Shown here: in pieces, positions 14,226 through 21,051 of the stretch
Position numbering within the stretch: position 1 is the stretch's first letter
How the letters are laid out: every line of letters starts with the position of its first letter
IMG/VR virus record: IMGVR_UViG_3300020411_003861
Location: 1-21,051 of that record
DNA from: a virus
Length of the DNA: 21,051 bases
Direction: 5' to 3' (one strand)
Notes under the pieces: model-generated
What the model was told of the DNA's origin: nothing
Seen by the model: only the letters and a program-made list of their open reading frames with translations
Database searches by the model: none
Made by a program: the position numbers and the translations under genes

Positions 14226-14566
14226 TAATCTAACCTCTTAATAAAGTATATCATAGAATTTTTCTCGTCTAATTTTTTAATTTTAAAGTCTCCACATATT
14301 ATAGGTATTATACTAATTTCAGGATTTTGAGCATTAATAGAAATAGATGTAACTATACAAGATTTATTTAATTCTAAAGCTATTTTTTCTATATAGTTTA
14401 AAAAATTTCTAGCGTGCCCTTTTCCTCTACACTCTTGTAACACATACATATCTTGTAAATATATATTATCTGACCCTATAGTGTAGGTTACAAACCCATA
14501 TTTATTTTCAAAATAATGCTTATTTTCTCTTTCTAATATATATTTAGCATATAATGAGTTTTGCAT
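14225..14566 (-). CDS. GNAT-family N-acetyltransferase
   Basis: 113 residues. Acetyl-CoA binding motif A is clear: IYLQDMYVLQECRGKGHARNFL, with R47-G48-K49-G50-H51-A52 fitting the R/Q-x-x-G-x-A pattern, preceded by the usual beta4 strand and followed by the helix LNYIEKIALELNKS. The beta5 region (CIVTSISINAQNP) has Asn where GNATs often carry a structural residue. It is short for the family but covers beta2 to beta7. AAGGA lies 6 bases before ATG 14566; the gene sits 9 bases after the N-terminal nozzle gene and overlaps the C-terminal one. The substrate is unknown; modification of a virion protein or of a host target are both possible. Confidence 0.83.
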   Translation of the reverse strand: MQNSLYAKYILERENKHYFENKYGFVTYTIGSDNIYLQDMYVLQECRGKGHARNFLNYIEKIALELNKSCIVTSISINAQNPEISIIPIICGDFKIKKLDEKNSMIYFIKRLD

Positions 14567-14575
14567 AAATTTTCC

Positions 14576-15745
14576 TTAGTGCCAAAAAGGGTTTCTTTCA
14601 GTCCACCATTCTGTAACAGTTCTGCTACCAGTTTGTCTAGTAGCACTTGCTGAAAAAGAATAAGGTTCGTGATTAAAATGATGAACTCTATCATCATCTA
14701 ATCCAGACATATCAGTAGGCTGTTCATGTGTCCAATAACTTGAATCTTTGGGCTGTACTCCCATAGTTACTGTAAAAGTTTTAAATAAAAGTCCGTCTAC
14801 ATCTCCACCTGCTAAAGAGGTGTCCGGAGCTTTTTTCATACCTGCATTATACACTCTATTTCCGTCATATTTTTTTAAAGGAGAATGTCCAGAAGCAATA
14901 TATAAATTATTATTTAAATTATGGAAATCATATACTTCAGATACTTCATAATCCTGTTTTAAACCAGTTTCTTTAAAAGTATGAGAAACTCTATTGTTTC
15001 CTCCATTACGTATTTTTTGCCACTTGTTGTAATATAACTTAGAAGGAACTGCTCCAGACTCTGAAAAAGTGTAGCCAGCTTCGGGTGTAACATCCCTAGT
15101 AATTTTTTCTCTAACTATTTTATTTAAAAAGGCTGCAGGAATATCTTCGTGGTCTGAAGGAAGAGTACCTAATGTAAATTTTCCTGAGGGCGGGGCTCCA
15201 TCACCTGTTCCTTGAATCCAGTCACTTAAATTTTTTAAAGTGATAAAAGTAGGTCCTTTAACTTCTCTTGTATATACGTCTTCTGTCCAATCAAATTCAA
15301 ATCCTTCTCCTAAAGAGAAAGTATATATTACAGAATCAGCGTCTTTAAATTCTTCTGATATTTCAAAAATAATTTCATATTTTTTAGAGTCGGTGTTTTG
15401 ATTAGCTTTTATTGTGTAATAAGCTGCATTAGTGTCTACAGAAGTTACATATTTAAAATCCAAATTATATTCTTTTAAACAATGTAAGTTTTTATCTGCA
15501 GCTACTAAGGTTTCTGTTATTTCTCCTGTGTCCATATCTGATCTATAATGAAAAGATAGTCCCTTTTTACCTACTCCTTGAGCTAAAACATGATGTCCTT
15601 TTCTTTTTTCAATTCCTCCATCTTCTCTAAATTTAGTATTTATTGCTATTTGAGCATAGCGAGGGTCTTCTACTATATTAGAAGTTCTTTCATCCATTCC
15701 TCTAAAATTACTAAATATTTTAAATAATTTATGTATTACACCCAT
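14576..15745 (-). CDS. Tail nozzle protein, N-terminal part
   Basis: 389 residues. It has the features that open P22 gp10-like nozzle proteins: DPRYAQIAINTKFREDGGIEKRKGHHVL (27-54, the 'many rows then kR-x-G' entry strand), a FHYRSD...ETLVAADKNLHCL blade (65-90), and LNNNLYIASGHSPLKKYDGNRVYNAGMKKAP (277-307), the strand that in intact nozzles precedes the Y-x-Y-x-x-x-Y-x-x-x-D-x-x-GN segment. That segment is found in the gene at 10932-14225 instead. ATG 15745 is chosen over an in-frame TTG at 15757 because GGAG at 15752-15755 lies 6 bases upstream and the codon overlaps the adaptor stop (TAATG). The last 60 residues are polar and Trp/His-rich. It probably assembles with the C-terminal part into one nozzle. 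Confidence 0.78.
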   Translation of the reverse strand: MGVIHKLFKIFSNFRGMDERTSNIVEDPRYAQIAINTKFREDGGIEKRKGHHVLAQGVGKKGLSFHYRSDMDTGEITETLVAADKNLHCLKEYNLDFKYVTSVDTNAAYYTIKANQNTDSKKYEIIFEISEEFKDADSVIYTFSLGEGFEFDWTEDVYTREVKGPTFITLKNLSDWIQGTGDGAPPSGKFTLGTLPSDHEDIPAAFLNKIVREKITRDVTPEAGYTFSESGAVPSKLYYNKWQKIRNGGNNRVSHTFKETGLKQDYEVSEVYDFHNLNNNLYIASGHSPLKKYDGNRVYNAGMKKAPDTSLAGGDVDGLLFKTFTVTMGVQPKDSSYWTHEQPTDMSGLDDDRVHHFNHEPYSFSASATRQTGSRTVTEWWTERNPFWH

Positions 15746-16662
15746 TATATACTCCAACCATCGTCATTTATTAACGGAATATTTCTAATATCATCACTAA
15801 TTACTGAATAACTATCCAAAATGTCATTTTCCATTTGCATTAACTCTAAAGCTGCTTCTTTAGAGTCTACAGAAGAATCTCTTTTTAATATCTTCCAAGA
15901 GCAGTAAGCAATTAGATATCTTTCTAAATTTTGAGGCAAGTCTGAATGAGAGGTAGCGTCTTTCCCTCCTAGTACATAGTCTCCTACGGATATAGATTCT
16001 CCAGCTTCTGCTAAATGCGCACCTAAAATTAAACTTGTAGCACTATTTACTGAAGTTAAAGGGATGTTTTTCATTTTGTTTTCCCCATAAGCGTTCACTA
16101 TACATATATGTTGATGTTCTTGAAGAGAAGTTGTAGATGTAGTAAAATTATCATTATCTAATTCTAAAGTAGCTCCACTAGAAACGTCTGATACAGCGGT
16201 TTTAACTAATCCTCTTCTTAAATCTAAATCTAATACTCGTTTAATATAATTAATTCTAATTTTTCCTTGAGAAGGTACGGGAGCTAAAAGCAATTTTCCG
16301 GACTTTCTTATATACTTGGATGGAGATCCTTCAATGCCTGAAGATCTTCTTTTTAAGGAAGCTTCTTCTAAAGTATAGAAATCTTCCTCATTTCCAGTAA
16401 AAGAATATTCTACATTGTTTACTTTATTTCCTAAAAATGCATTTGAAGGTAAGGCATAAGATTCTTGACCAGATACTATATCTATTGTAACCTCTTCTAC
16501 AAATACTGAAGGATGTTGAGCTACAATTTTTGACTGTAACCTAGATTGAGCATCATTTAAGTATTGAAGAAATTCAGAGTCTTGTATACCAATAAAATCA
16601 TTAACCTCTTCGTTTTCTGTCTCTCTTCTAACTTGGTCTATTATATATTTTACATATCTCAT
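15745..16662 (-). CDS. Head-tail adaptor protein (P22 gp4-like)
   Basis: 305 residues. It joins the portal ring to the tail nozzle. The N-terminal helix pair with FLQYLNDAQSRLQSKIVAQHP (31-51), followed by QESYALPSNAFLGNKVNNVEY and IRINYIKRVLDLDLRRG, is the standard architecture of podovirus adaptor/connector proteins. A beta-rich insertion (~155-230) is followed by the C-terminal helices (NLERYLIAYCSWKILKRDSS), typical of the part that docks on the portal. GAGG precedes the ATG closely. The gene order adaptor-nozzle matches other short-tailed phages, which strengthens the call. Confidence is good for the role, less for the exact family. Confidence 0.75.
   Translation of the reverse strand: MRYVKYIIDQVRRETENEEVNDFIGIQDSEFLQYLNDAQSRLQSKIVAQHPSVFVEEVTIDIVSGQESYALPSNAFLGNKVNNVEYSFTGNEEDFYTLEEASLKRRSSGIEGSPSKYIRKSGKLLLAPVPSQGKIRINYIKRVLDLDLRRGLVKTAVSDVSSGATLELDNDNFTTSTTSLQEHQHICIVNAYGENKMKNIPLTSVNSATSLILGAHLAEAGESISVGDYVLGGKDATSHSDLPQNLERYLIAYCSWKILKRDSSVDSKEAALELMQMENDILDSYSVISDDIRNIPLINDDGWSI
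15752..15755 (-). promoter_or_regulatory. Ribosome binding site deciding ATG 15745
   Basis: GGAG on the - strand, 6 bases before ATG 15745. It would lie inside the coding sequence if the TTG at 15757 were the start, so it argues for the shorter N-terminus (MGVIHKLFK). Confidence 0.7.
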
Positions 16663-16670
16663 TATTACCT

Positions 16671-17180
16671 CTAACCTAAAATAGCTTTATTCATTGAGTA
16701 AGCTAAATTTTGCATTGCGGAAGCTTTCTTTTGTCCATATTGTTGTTCAGAAGAAGCTATATTTAATTTAGTATCAGCTTCAATATTTTTTTCTCGCATT
16801 TTTGCTAAAGCTGCATTATATTCTTCAGCCTGCTTATTTCCAAGATAGGTAGATAATCCTCCTATAGTTGCTCCCACTACTGCCATAGCAGCTCCAGTGA
16901 CTGGGTCGGGAGACTTGGTTGCTCCCGAAACAGCTCCTTTAGCCATAGAGGCACCTACATTTCCTTTACTCATATATCCTGTACTTGTTTCCTTAGGTTC
17001 GGAAGAGCCAAAAGCTAAGTCTATGGTTGAATGAGACATTTGCTCTATAGTTCCAGAATCCGTAGAAGTAAATCCTTTCTGTACATCTCCTACCCATTTT
17101 TCAAAACCAGTGGGCTCTCTACCTTGGGCGCCTATTGTTCCATCTGGTCTTGCTCCTGGTAATGCTCCATATTCTGACAT
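16671..17180 (-). CDS. Gly/Ala-rich internal virion protein
   Basis: 169 residues. A Gly/Pro-rich polar N-terminus (to ~75) is followed by a hydrophobic glycine-zipper segment, AAMAVVGATIGGLSTYLG (97-114), and a charged helical C-terminus ending in a small hydrophobic patch (NLAYSMNKAILG). This composition is typical of small head proteins that are ejected and insert into the host membrane, such as P22 gp7-type proteins, but there is no sequence motif that proves it. TGGAG precedes the ATG. It lies next to the adaptor gene, away from the other internal proteins. Confidence 0.55.
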   Translation of the reverse strand: MSEYGALPGARPDGTIGAQGREPTGFEKWVGDVQKGFTSTDSGTIEQMSHSTIDLAFGSSEPKETSTGYMSKGNVGASMAKGAVSGATKSPDPVTGAAMAVVGATIGGLSTYLGNKQAEEYNAALAKMREKNIEADTKLNIASSEQQYGQKKASAMQNLAYSMNKAILG

Positions 17181-17190
17181 TTTTACTCCA

Positions 17191-17694
17191 TTATTGGTTA
17201 AATTTTATATTATATGAGAAAATATCTCCTGCAGTTCCTGTAACTTCTAGTCCTGTATTTCCAGAATTCCATGTAAAAGTAATATTAAGGTTAGTTCCTA
17301 TATAACTATCTACAATTGAAGAGCCTTTAATACATTCTATTGTACCAAATTGGTATAAAAAAGTTCCTGGGTTGCTAGAATCTTCTCTTTTTACTTTATA
17401 CTTTATTTCAGCAACATCCTTATTAGTGTCAAAAACCCAAGCAGCTCCAGTCTCATCCTCAAAAGCTTCTGCAGTACTTGTTGCTGCTATTGTTTGAGTA
17501 AATACTCTTAAACTTTCTGCTAAATCAGGAAGGACTGCAACACCCTGTCCATTTTGATTGGTAGTTGTTGCTGAATGATCATGAGTGGCAATTTTTTCAA
17601 AAGCTTCTCTTAAAATAGGAGCCCAATCCGTAGTTCCTTCTTTAGGGAGTTGAAATTGTAATTGCTCTCCTGTTCCTATAGTTTCTTTCGCCAT
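17191..17694 (-). CDS. Fibre/appendage protein with TIGTGE tag and HDH motif
   Basis: 167 residues. It opens with ETIGTGEQL (4-12), nearly the same as the protein at 8544-9806. Then comes DWAPILREAFEKIATHDHSA (23-42): a helix and His-Asp-His pair seen at the base of many phage fibre or spike proteins, where such H-x-H pairs may bind metal. The rest is beta-rich and Thr/Ser/Asn-rich with no cysteine cluster, ending FSYNIKFNQ. GGAG lies upstream of the ATG. It probably attaches fibres to the virion; the receptor-binding part may be in its neighbours. Fibre role is inferred. Confidence 0.6.
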   Translation of the reverse strand: MAKETIGTGEQLQFQLPKEGTTDWAPILREAFEKIATHDHSATTTNQNGQGVAVLPDLAESLRVFTQTIAATSTAEAFEDETGAAWVFDTNKDVAEIKYKVKREDSSNPGTFLYQFGTIECIKGSSIVDSYIGTNLNITFTWNSGNTGLEVTGTAGDIFSYNIKFNQ

Positions 17695-17706
17695 TTTTTA
17701 TTTCTC

Positions 17707-18681
17707 CTATAAATCGTATAATTTTACTACTTTAACATAGCAAAAACTATCATTTACATTTGTGTAAGTATTAGCAGTTCTACACTCTTGATCTTCTGAA
17801 AAGTAATGTTTAATATTTATCCCTAAAGTCTGAGTTGAGGTTGCCTTCACTATTGCAGTAAGTGTAGAAGCTGGGGAAGTATCATTATAAGTATATACCT
17901 CATCTCCTCCAGTAAGTGAAGTAGTAGATCCCGTAGCCTGTTGTTGATGATAAGGAGTTCCTCTTATTGTATTCCGTACTACATCTAAAGAATCATATAG
18001 CCGAGCCTCTATGTTAAACTCGTTATGAGGATGCAAATCTCCTGTATCTTCGTCATCTAATTGAACCCTAGCAGTTACTAAGTACATTGCATAGGTAGGA
18101 AATACAATTCGACTATAATAAGTATTACTGCCTACAGTTAACGTATTATTTGAAGTATCCCATGCATTAGAAGTATTACCTACACTATAACTTCCGGATG
18201 CCATTGTCCAATAAATAGGTTCATCAGTATAATCATACCAAGAATTTGATGTAGACGAAAAATCGTGTGCATAAGTTACAATTCCATCAACGTGAAAAGG
18301 AGAAGCAAACGCATCTGCACCATCTGCACCATCTGCACCATCTGCACCGTTAGCCCCATCTTGTCCTGGGGGTCCGGAAGGTCCTTGAGGTCCTTGAGGT
18401 CCATCGGGTCCTTCGGGTCCTGCAGCTCCTTGAGGTCCTGCGGGACCTTGGGCTCCATCATTTCCTGGAGGTCCTGCAGCTCCATCAGCCCCATCAGGTC
18501 CTGCGGGTCCCCTAGGACCAGGTGCTGAGGTTATCCAAGAACTTCCATCCCAAGTCTTTAGTACGTTATCATTATCATCAAAAACTATAACACCTTTTTC
18601 TAAATTTTGGGTAGGGAGAGAAGAAACAGATTCTACTCTTATTCCTCCTTTAAACTTTTTTGTATTCTTTGCATCTGACAT
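17707..18681 (-). CDS. Collagen-like fibre protein with C-terminal jelly-roll-like head
   Basis: 324 residues. Residues 1-54 form a small attachment domain (EKGVIVFDDNDNVLKTWDG, a beta motif common at the start of phage appendage proteins). Residues 55-123 are 23 unbroken Gly-X-Y triplets, rich in GPx, GAD and GPQ, which should make a collagen triple helix and hence a trimer. Residues ~128-324 are a beta-rich head with YAMYLVTARVQL (a C1q/TNF-like strand) and FCYVKVVKLYDL at the end; they include a few His/Asp sites. Probably a receptor-binding or decorating fibre. GAGG before the ATG overlaps the previous gene's stop. Strong call for the repeat, moderate for the head fold. Confidence 0.85.
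   Translation of the reverse strand: MSDAKNTKKFKGGIRVESVSSLPTQNLEKGVIVFDDNDNVLKTWDGSSWITSAPGPRGPAGPDGADGAAGPPGNDGAQGPAGPQGAAGPEGPDGPQGPQGPSGPPGQDGANGADGADGADGADAFASPFHVDGIVTYAHDFSSTSNSWYDYTDEPIYWTMASGSYSVGNTSNAWDTSNNTLTVGSNTYYSRIVFPTYAMYLVTARVQLDDEDTGDLHPHNEFNIEARLYDSLDVVRNTIRGTPYHQQQATGSTTSLTGGDEVYTYNDTSPASTLTAIVKATSTQTLGINIKHYFSEDQECRTANTYTNVNDSFCYVKVVKLYDL
18313..18519 (-). repeat. Collagen repeat tract with 9-base tandem units
   Basis: Encodes 23 Gly-X-Y triplets. At its 3' end (18313-18350 area) the unit GGTGCAGAT repeats nearly exactly, giving GAD-GAD-GAD-GAD; elsewhere units vary by codon. Such short tandem units can expand or shrink by slippage and so change fibre length. Confidence 0.9.
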
Positions 18682-18684
18682 AAT

Positions 18685-19011
18685 TTACCTCTTACTTACA
18701 CGAAAATACATTCTAACATATTCAGGGTCAGTCCCAGAGTCTAAATGATACCCTAAATAAGGAAGTGTATCATTAGTGTTAGATAACTTGAAGTATAGAA
18801 AAGCATTTCCACTACTACTATTTATATTTCCCATTAGAGTGTGGGTGATTGTAGAAAAATCAACATCAGGATCATGTCCCATTACAACATCAATTTGAAA
18901 ACCATCAGTTCCATTTGCTTTAGCTACTAAACAAAGTCCTTCTGCGTAGGGAGGAAGTGGTTCACTCCACCCGTCTTTAGTTAAAGTTATATAATTACTT
19001 AATACTGCCAT
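18685..19011 (-). CDS. Small virion protein, beta-sandwich-like
   Basis: 108 residues, low in charge and rich in beta-type residues. The pattern KDGWSEPLPPYAEG ... MGHDPDVDFST ... PEYVRMYFRVSKR resembles small phage decoration or fibre modules of about 110 residues, and loosely mirrors the next gene upstream (19022-19423), which ends MQYVRVILH...VTVHW. Only one cysteine. GGAG upstream of the ATG. A duplicated module is possible, but the similarity is weak and needs a profile comparison. Confidence 0.6.
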   Translation of the reverse strand: MAVLSNYITLTKDGWSEPLPPYAEGLCLVAKANGTDGFQIDVVMGHDPDVDFSTITHTLMGNINSSSGNAFLYFKLSNTNDTLPYLGYHLDSGTDPEYVRMYFRVSKR

Positions 19012-19021
19012 ATACTACTCC

Positions 19022-19423
19022 TTAAAAAGTTGTCCAATGTACTGTTACTTTACAAGATCCACCTGAAGTTGTTCCATCATGTAAAATTACTCTTACATAT
19101 TGCATCATCGGTGCTGAAACTACTTTACATGTACATGTACCTGCAGGCTCTACTGCACAAGTTATATCTTTACAAGCTTCTTGAGCAGCATCTACACAAT
19201 CGCACCAATTTACCCCATCAGGACTCATTTCTATAGTCATTTTACAAGCACAGACTGAACATATTGCGCAAAATGCAAAATCCCTTGCCTGCGAAGGCAT
19301 TATAAAAGTTTTACTGTAATTTTTACCTGCTCCAATGGTAGGACATTTTCCAATATCATCATCGGAACCTCCTCCTAAAGAGGTGTTATCAAATTTAAAC
19401 GTATGGTGAAATGATGACGCCAT
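19022..19423 (-). CDS. Cysteine-rich small virion protein
   Basis: 133 residues with 12 cysteines (27, 52, 55, 58, 60, 74, 76, 84, 89, 97, 99, 124), about 9% of the protein; most are spaced one or two residues apart (FCAICSVCACK, WCDC, TCTC). The remainder looks like a beta-sandwich with MSPDGVNW, a loop common in decoration and carbohydrate-binding modules, and a YVRV strand. Residues C-x-C in strands would face opposite sides, which suits several disulfides after lysis or a metal cluster. AAGGAG precedes the ATG, which overlaps the previous stop (TAATG). No exact family recognised. Confidence 0.68.
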   Translation of the reverse strand: MASSFHHTFKFDNTSLGGGSDDDIGKCPTIGAGKNYSKTFIMPSQARDFAFCAICSVCACKMTIEMSPDGVNWCDCVDAAQEACKDITCAVEPAGTCTCKVVSAPMMQYVRVILHDGTTSGGSCKVTVHWTTF

Positions 19424-21051
19424 TATTTCTTTCTCCTTCTAAACCAAAGTTGGGCTCGGCATTTATCGTCCCCCAAATCACAACTCCCTGAACCACTCCA
19501 TTTAACTCTCATGTGTGGTAATTTCGGTGCTAAAACGCCCTGTTGCTGACATTTATCTGCTCCACACCCACTAATTTTTACATTTTTTACTGTTAATCCT
19601 CCCGCTGTAGTACTAGTAGTTTTTTCAACATACATTTTATATGTACCGCTATTATCATAAGTTAAATCTTTTGCAAAATCTGTAGATTCTGAGGCGTCTG
19701 TATTTAAAACAGTAGCATGTTCCATAGATCCTTCTGCACTCAGATCTCTTTTAAGCGATGCGGGAGAGCTTTCATGTGATTTAACGTCTCTAATAGATTC
19801 AGAACAATCTCCAAAAGTATCCCCCCATCTATAGTAAACTTCCAGTCCCCCAGTATCATTAGATGCCGCATCATATGGGTTGGGATTAACATATTGGTTT
19901 GATCCTGAGGTAGCTCCAATACTAGAGGGATCTCTTAAATCATAAGGAGCCCTACGAGTTAACTGCTCTGTTTCTAAGCCTCCTGTATTTCCATATATAG
20001 TTTTTGCTTTTTCTTTATTATATGCATTAGGATCTAAAGTACCATCTGCAGTCACCCACCAATTATCACTATGGAAAGATGAATCATCAAATCCACCCTG
20101 AAAAGCGTATTTACTATCTCCGCTATCTTCTACCATACCTGAAGCTAAATAAGTAGTAGGTACATAAGTTCCTGAAGAATTAGTATGTCTAAGATCTTTT
20201 TGCTCAATAACAAAACCTGCTTCCATTTTTCCTGAAGCCAATTTTTTACTAACGTCCCAGCCTGTAATTCCTGATAACGCTGAACCTGTCCCATCATCTA
20301 CTTGATCAGCAGATCCGCCGGGGACTAAATTTTCTAACGTTTGCCCATCAAAAGATACGGAAATGTGGTAATTTTGTATTACACTTCCTTGCGTAACGGG
20401 TCCAAATCTAATTTCATTATCAGCTAAATATGTAGTACCTGAATTATCTGTAGTTCCTTGAAAAGATATTACTACATTATGCCATAAACCATCTAATAAA
20501 TTTGTTGCTTTAGATAAACCTGTTTGATTTACATTGTAAGCAACAAAATGATCTGCTGCAGATTCTATTCCATTAAAAGATAGAACTAGTCGGGTAGTTT
20601 GATCATTTGTAGTTACCCAAGATCCATCATCTTTTAAATTCTTTGTTATAGATACTGTAAAACCTTCTCCTACTGCTCTACCTATAGGAGGAATATATAT
20701 ACTTTGCCCTAAGTTTGAAGTTAAGTTATTTCCATTACTATCAAAATACTTTAAAGTTAAATCTATATTGTTACTAGTTTTATCATTTACTACTGTAGTA
20801 GAATCGCCTCCCTCATCAAAAGTCCACCAGCCTTCAACATTTGCATAAGTTAAAGACTTAGACATCTGATAATTATGTGGCTGCCCTTCATAAGTAGTAT
20901 CTTTACCATAGAATTCTTTAGCTTTAGTTAAATTTGTACCTTCACTATGTAGAGATAATTGATCAAAGGCTCCCTGAAATGCATTAATATAATCGGTTGT
21001 TGCTCCTGTTTCTTTCCATCCAGACGCACCAAAAGTTCCTGGAATAAAAGT
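19423..21051 (-). CDS. LamG-domain virion protein (5' partial)
   Basis: At least 542 residues; the frame stays open to the right window edge, and an internal ATG at 20865 is probably not the start. The visible N-terminus ends one concanavalin/LamG-type unit (FQGAFDQLSLHSEG-TNLTKAKEFYG, the usual 'G-x-hDxhxhh ... Lt' ending), and ANVEGWWTFDEGG starts a second, with LLDGLWHNVVISFQG, the classic 'dGxWHhv' strand. A polar, Ser/Asp-rich middle follows. The C-terminal ~70 residues form a beta module with two Cys pairs (GCGADKC and CDLGDDKC) and a basic tail. LamG units commonly bind glycans, so this is probably an adhesin or tail/capsid appendage. The cysteine-bearing C-terminus resembles the next gene's end. 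Confidence 0.8.
   Translation of the reverse strand, partial: TFIPGTFGASGWKETGATTDYINAFQGAFDQLSLHSEGTNLTKAKEFYGKDTTYEGQPHNYQMSKSLTYANVEGWWTFDEGGDSTTVVNDKTSNNIDLTLKYFDSNGNNLTSNLGQSIYIPPIGRAVGEGFTVSITKNLKDDGSWVTTNDQTTRLVLSFNGIESAADHFVAYNVNQTGLSKATNLLDGLWHNVVISFQGTTDNSGTTYLADNEIRFGPVTQGSVIQNYHISVSFDGQTLENLVPGGSADQVDDGTGSALSGITGWDVSKKLASGKMEAGFVIEQKDLRHTNSSGTYVPTTYLASGMVEDSGDSKYAFQGGFDDSSFHSDNWWVTADGTLDPNAYNKEKAKTIYGNTGGLETEQLTRRAPYDLRDPSSIGATSGSNQYVNPNPYDAASNDTGGLEVYYRWGDTFGDCSESIRDVKSHESSPASLKRDLSAEGSMEHATVLNTDASESTDFAKDLTYDNSGTYKMYVEKTTSTTAGGLTVKNVKISGCGADKCQQQGVLAPKLPHMRVKWSGSGSCDLGDDKCRAQLWFRRRKK

Noticed and set aside
18265-18528. Long open frames antisense and out of frame to the collagen tract
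   Set aside because: They are by-products of the Gly-X-Y repeat, which lacks stops in several frames. No ribosome sites or plausible protein features.
19125-19145. Palindromic TACATGTACATGTA as a regulatory site
   Set aside because: It encodes the T-C-T-C repeat of the Cys-rich protein (ACA/TGT codons) and lies mid-gene, so coding explains it.
1-21051. tRNA genes, CRISPR arrays, integrase or attachment sites
   Set aside because: Intergenic gaps are mostly under 25 bases, no cloverleaf or spaced repeat array was seen, and no recombinase motifs appear in the proteins.

Overview
The window reads as part of the genome of an AT-rich tailed bacteriophage with a short, podovirus-type tail. Evidence for this: densely packed genes with almost no intergenic space, a family A phage DNA polymerase, dNTP-pool enzymes, a lysis cassette and a long run of virion genes that includes a P22 gp4-like adaptor and a P22 gp10-like tail nozzle. 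Strong Shine-Dalgarno sites (GGAG/GGAGG) and TAATG/ATGA start-stop overlaps point to a bacterial host using the standard code. The AT-rich composition, LamG and collagen-like appendages and Cys-Gly-Trp insertions suggest a marine or freshwater environmental phage, but that is inference. No integrase, tRNA, CRISPR or insertion sequence was seen.

Layout. Bases 1-4388 (+ strand) are the early/replication arm: DNA polymerase (5' end cut off by the window edge), two small genes, a possible PD-(D/E)XK nuclease, dCTP deaminase, several small proteins, a three-helix PQ-loop-like membrane protein, a DUF5664-type dATP/dGTP pyrophosphohydrolase and a small membrane protein. Bases 4389-21051 (- strand, transcribed right to left) are the late arm. 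From the right it carries a LamG-type virion protein (5' end cut off), a very cysteine-rich small virion protein, another small virion protein, a collagen-like fibre protein, a fibre-type protein with an HDH motif, a Gly/Ala-rich internal protein, the head-tail adaptor, the N-terminal part of the tail nozzle, a GNAT acetyltransferase, the C-terminal part of the nozzle, a small tail protein, three likely internal/ejection proteins, and a lysis region. The lysis region holds a TM-anchored small protein, a protein with a cryptic M15-type peptidase signature, three tiny Lys-rich genes and a GTA-type 3TM holin. The two arms meet tail to tail with no spare base at 4388/4389.

How it works together. 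The + strand genes would copy the genome and adjust the dNTP pool (dCTP to dUTP; removal of purine dNTPs). The - strand genes build the connector, tail and fibres, the ejected internal proteins, and finally the lysis functions. Terminase, portal and major capsid genes are not in the window and presumably lie beyond its right edge.

Best leads: a tail-nozzle beta-propeller split into two genes with an acetyltransferase between them; a divergent M15-like zinc peptidase hidden in a Lys-rich protein beside the holin; a shared N-terminal TIGTGE tag on two otherwise unrelated virion proteins; a 12-cysteine, 133-residue virion protein; a DNA polymerase with a glycine in place of the O-helix tyrosine; and a near-consensus sigma70 promoter inside the 3' end of the polymerase gene. 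No stretch longer than 300 bases lacks a gene.
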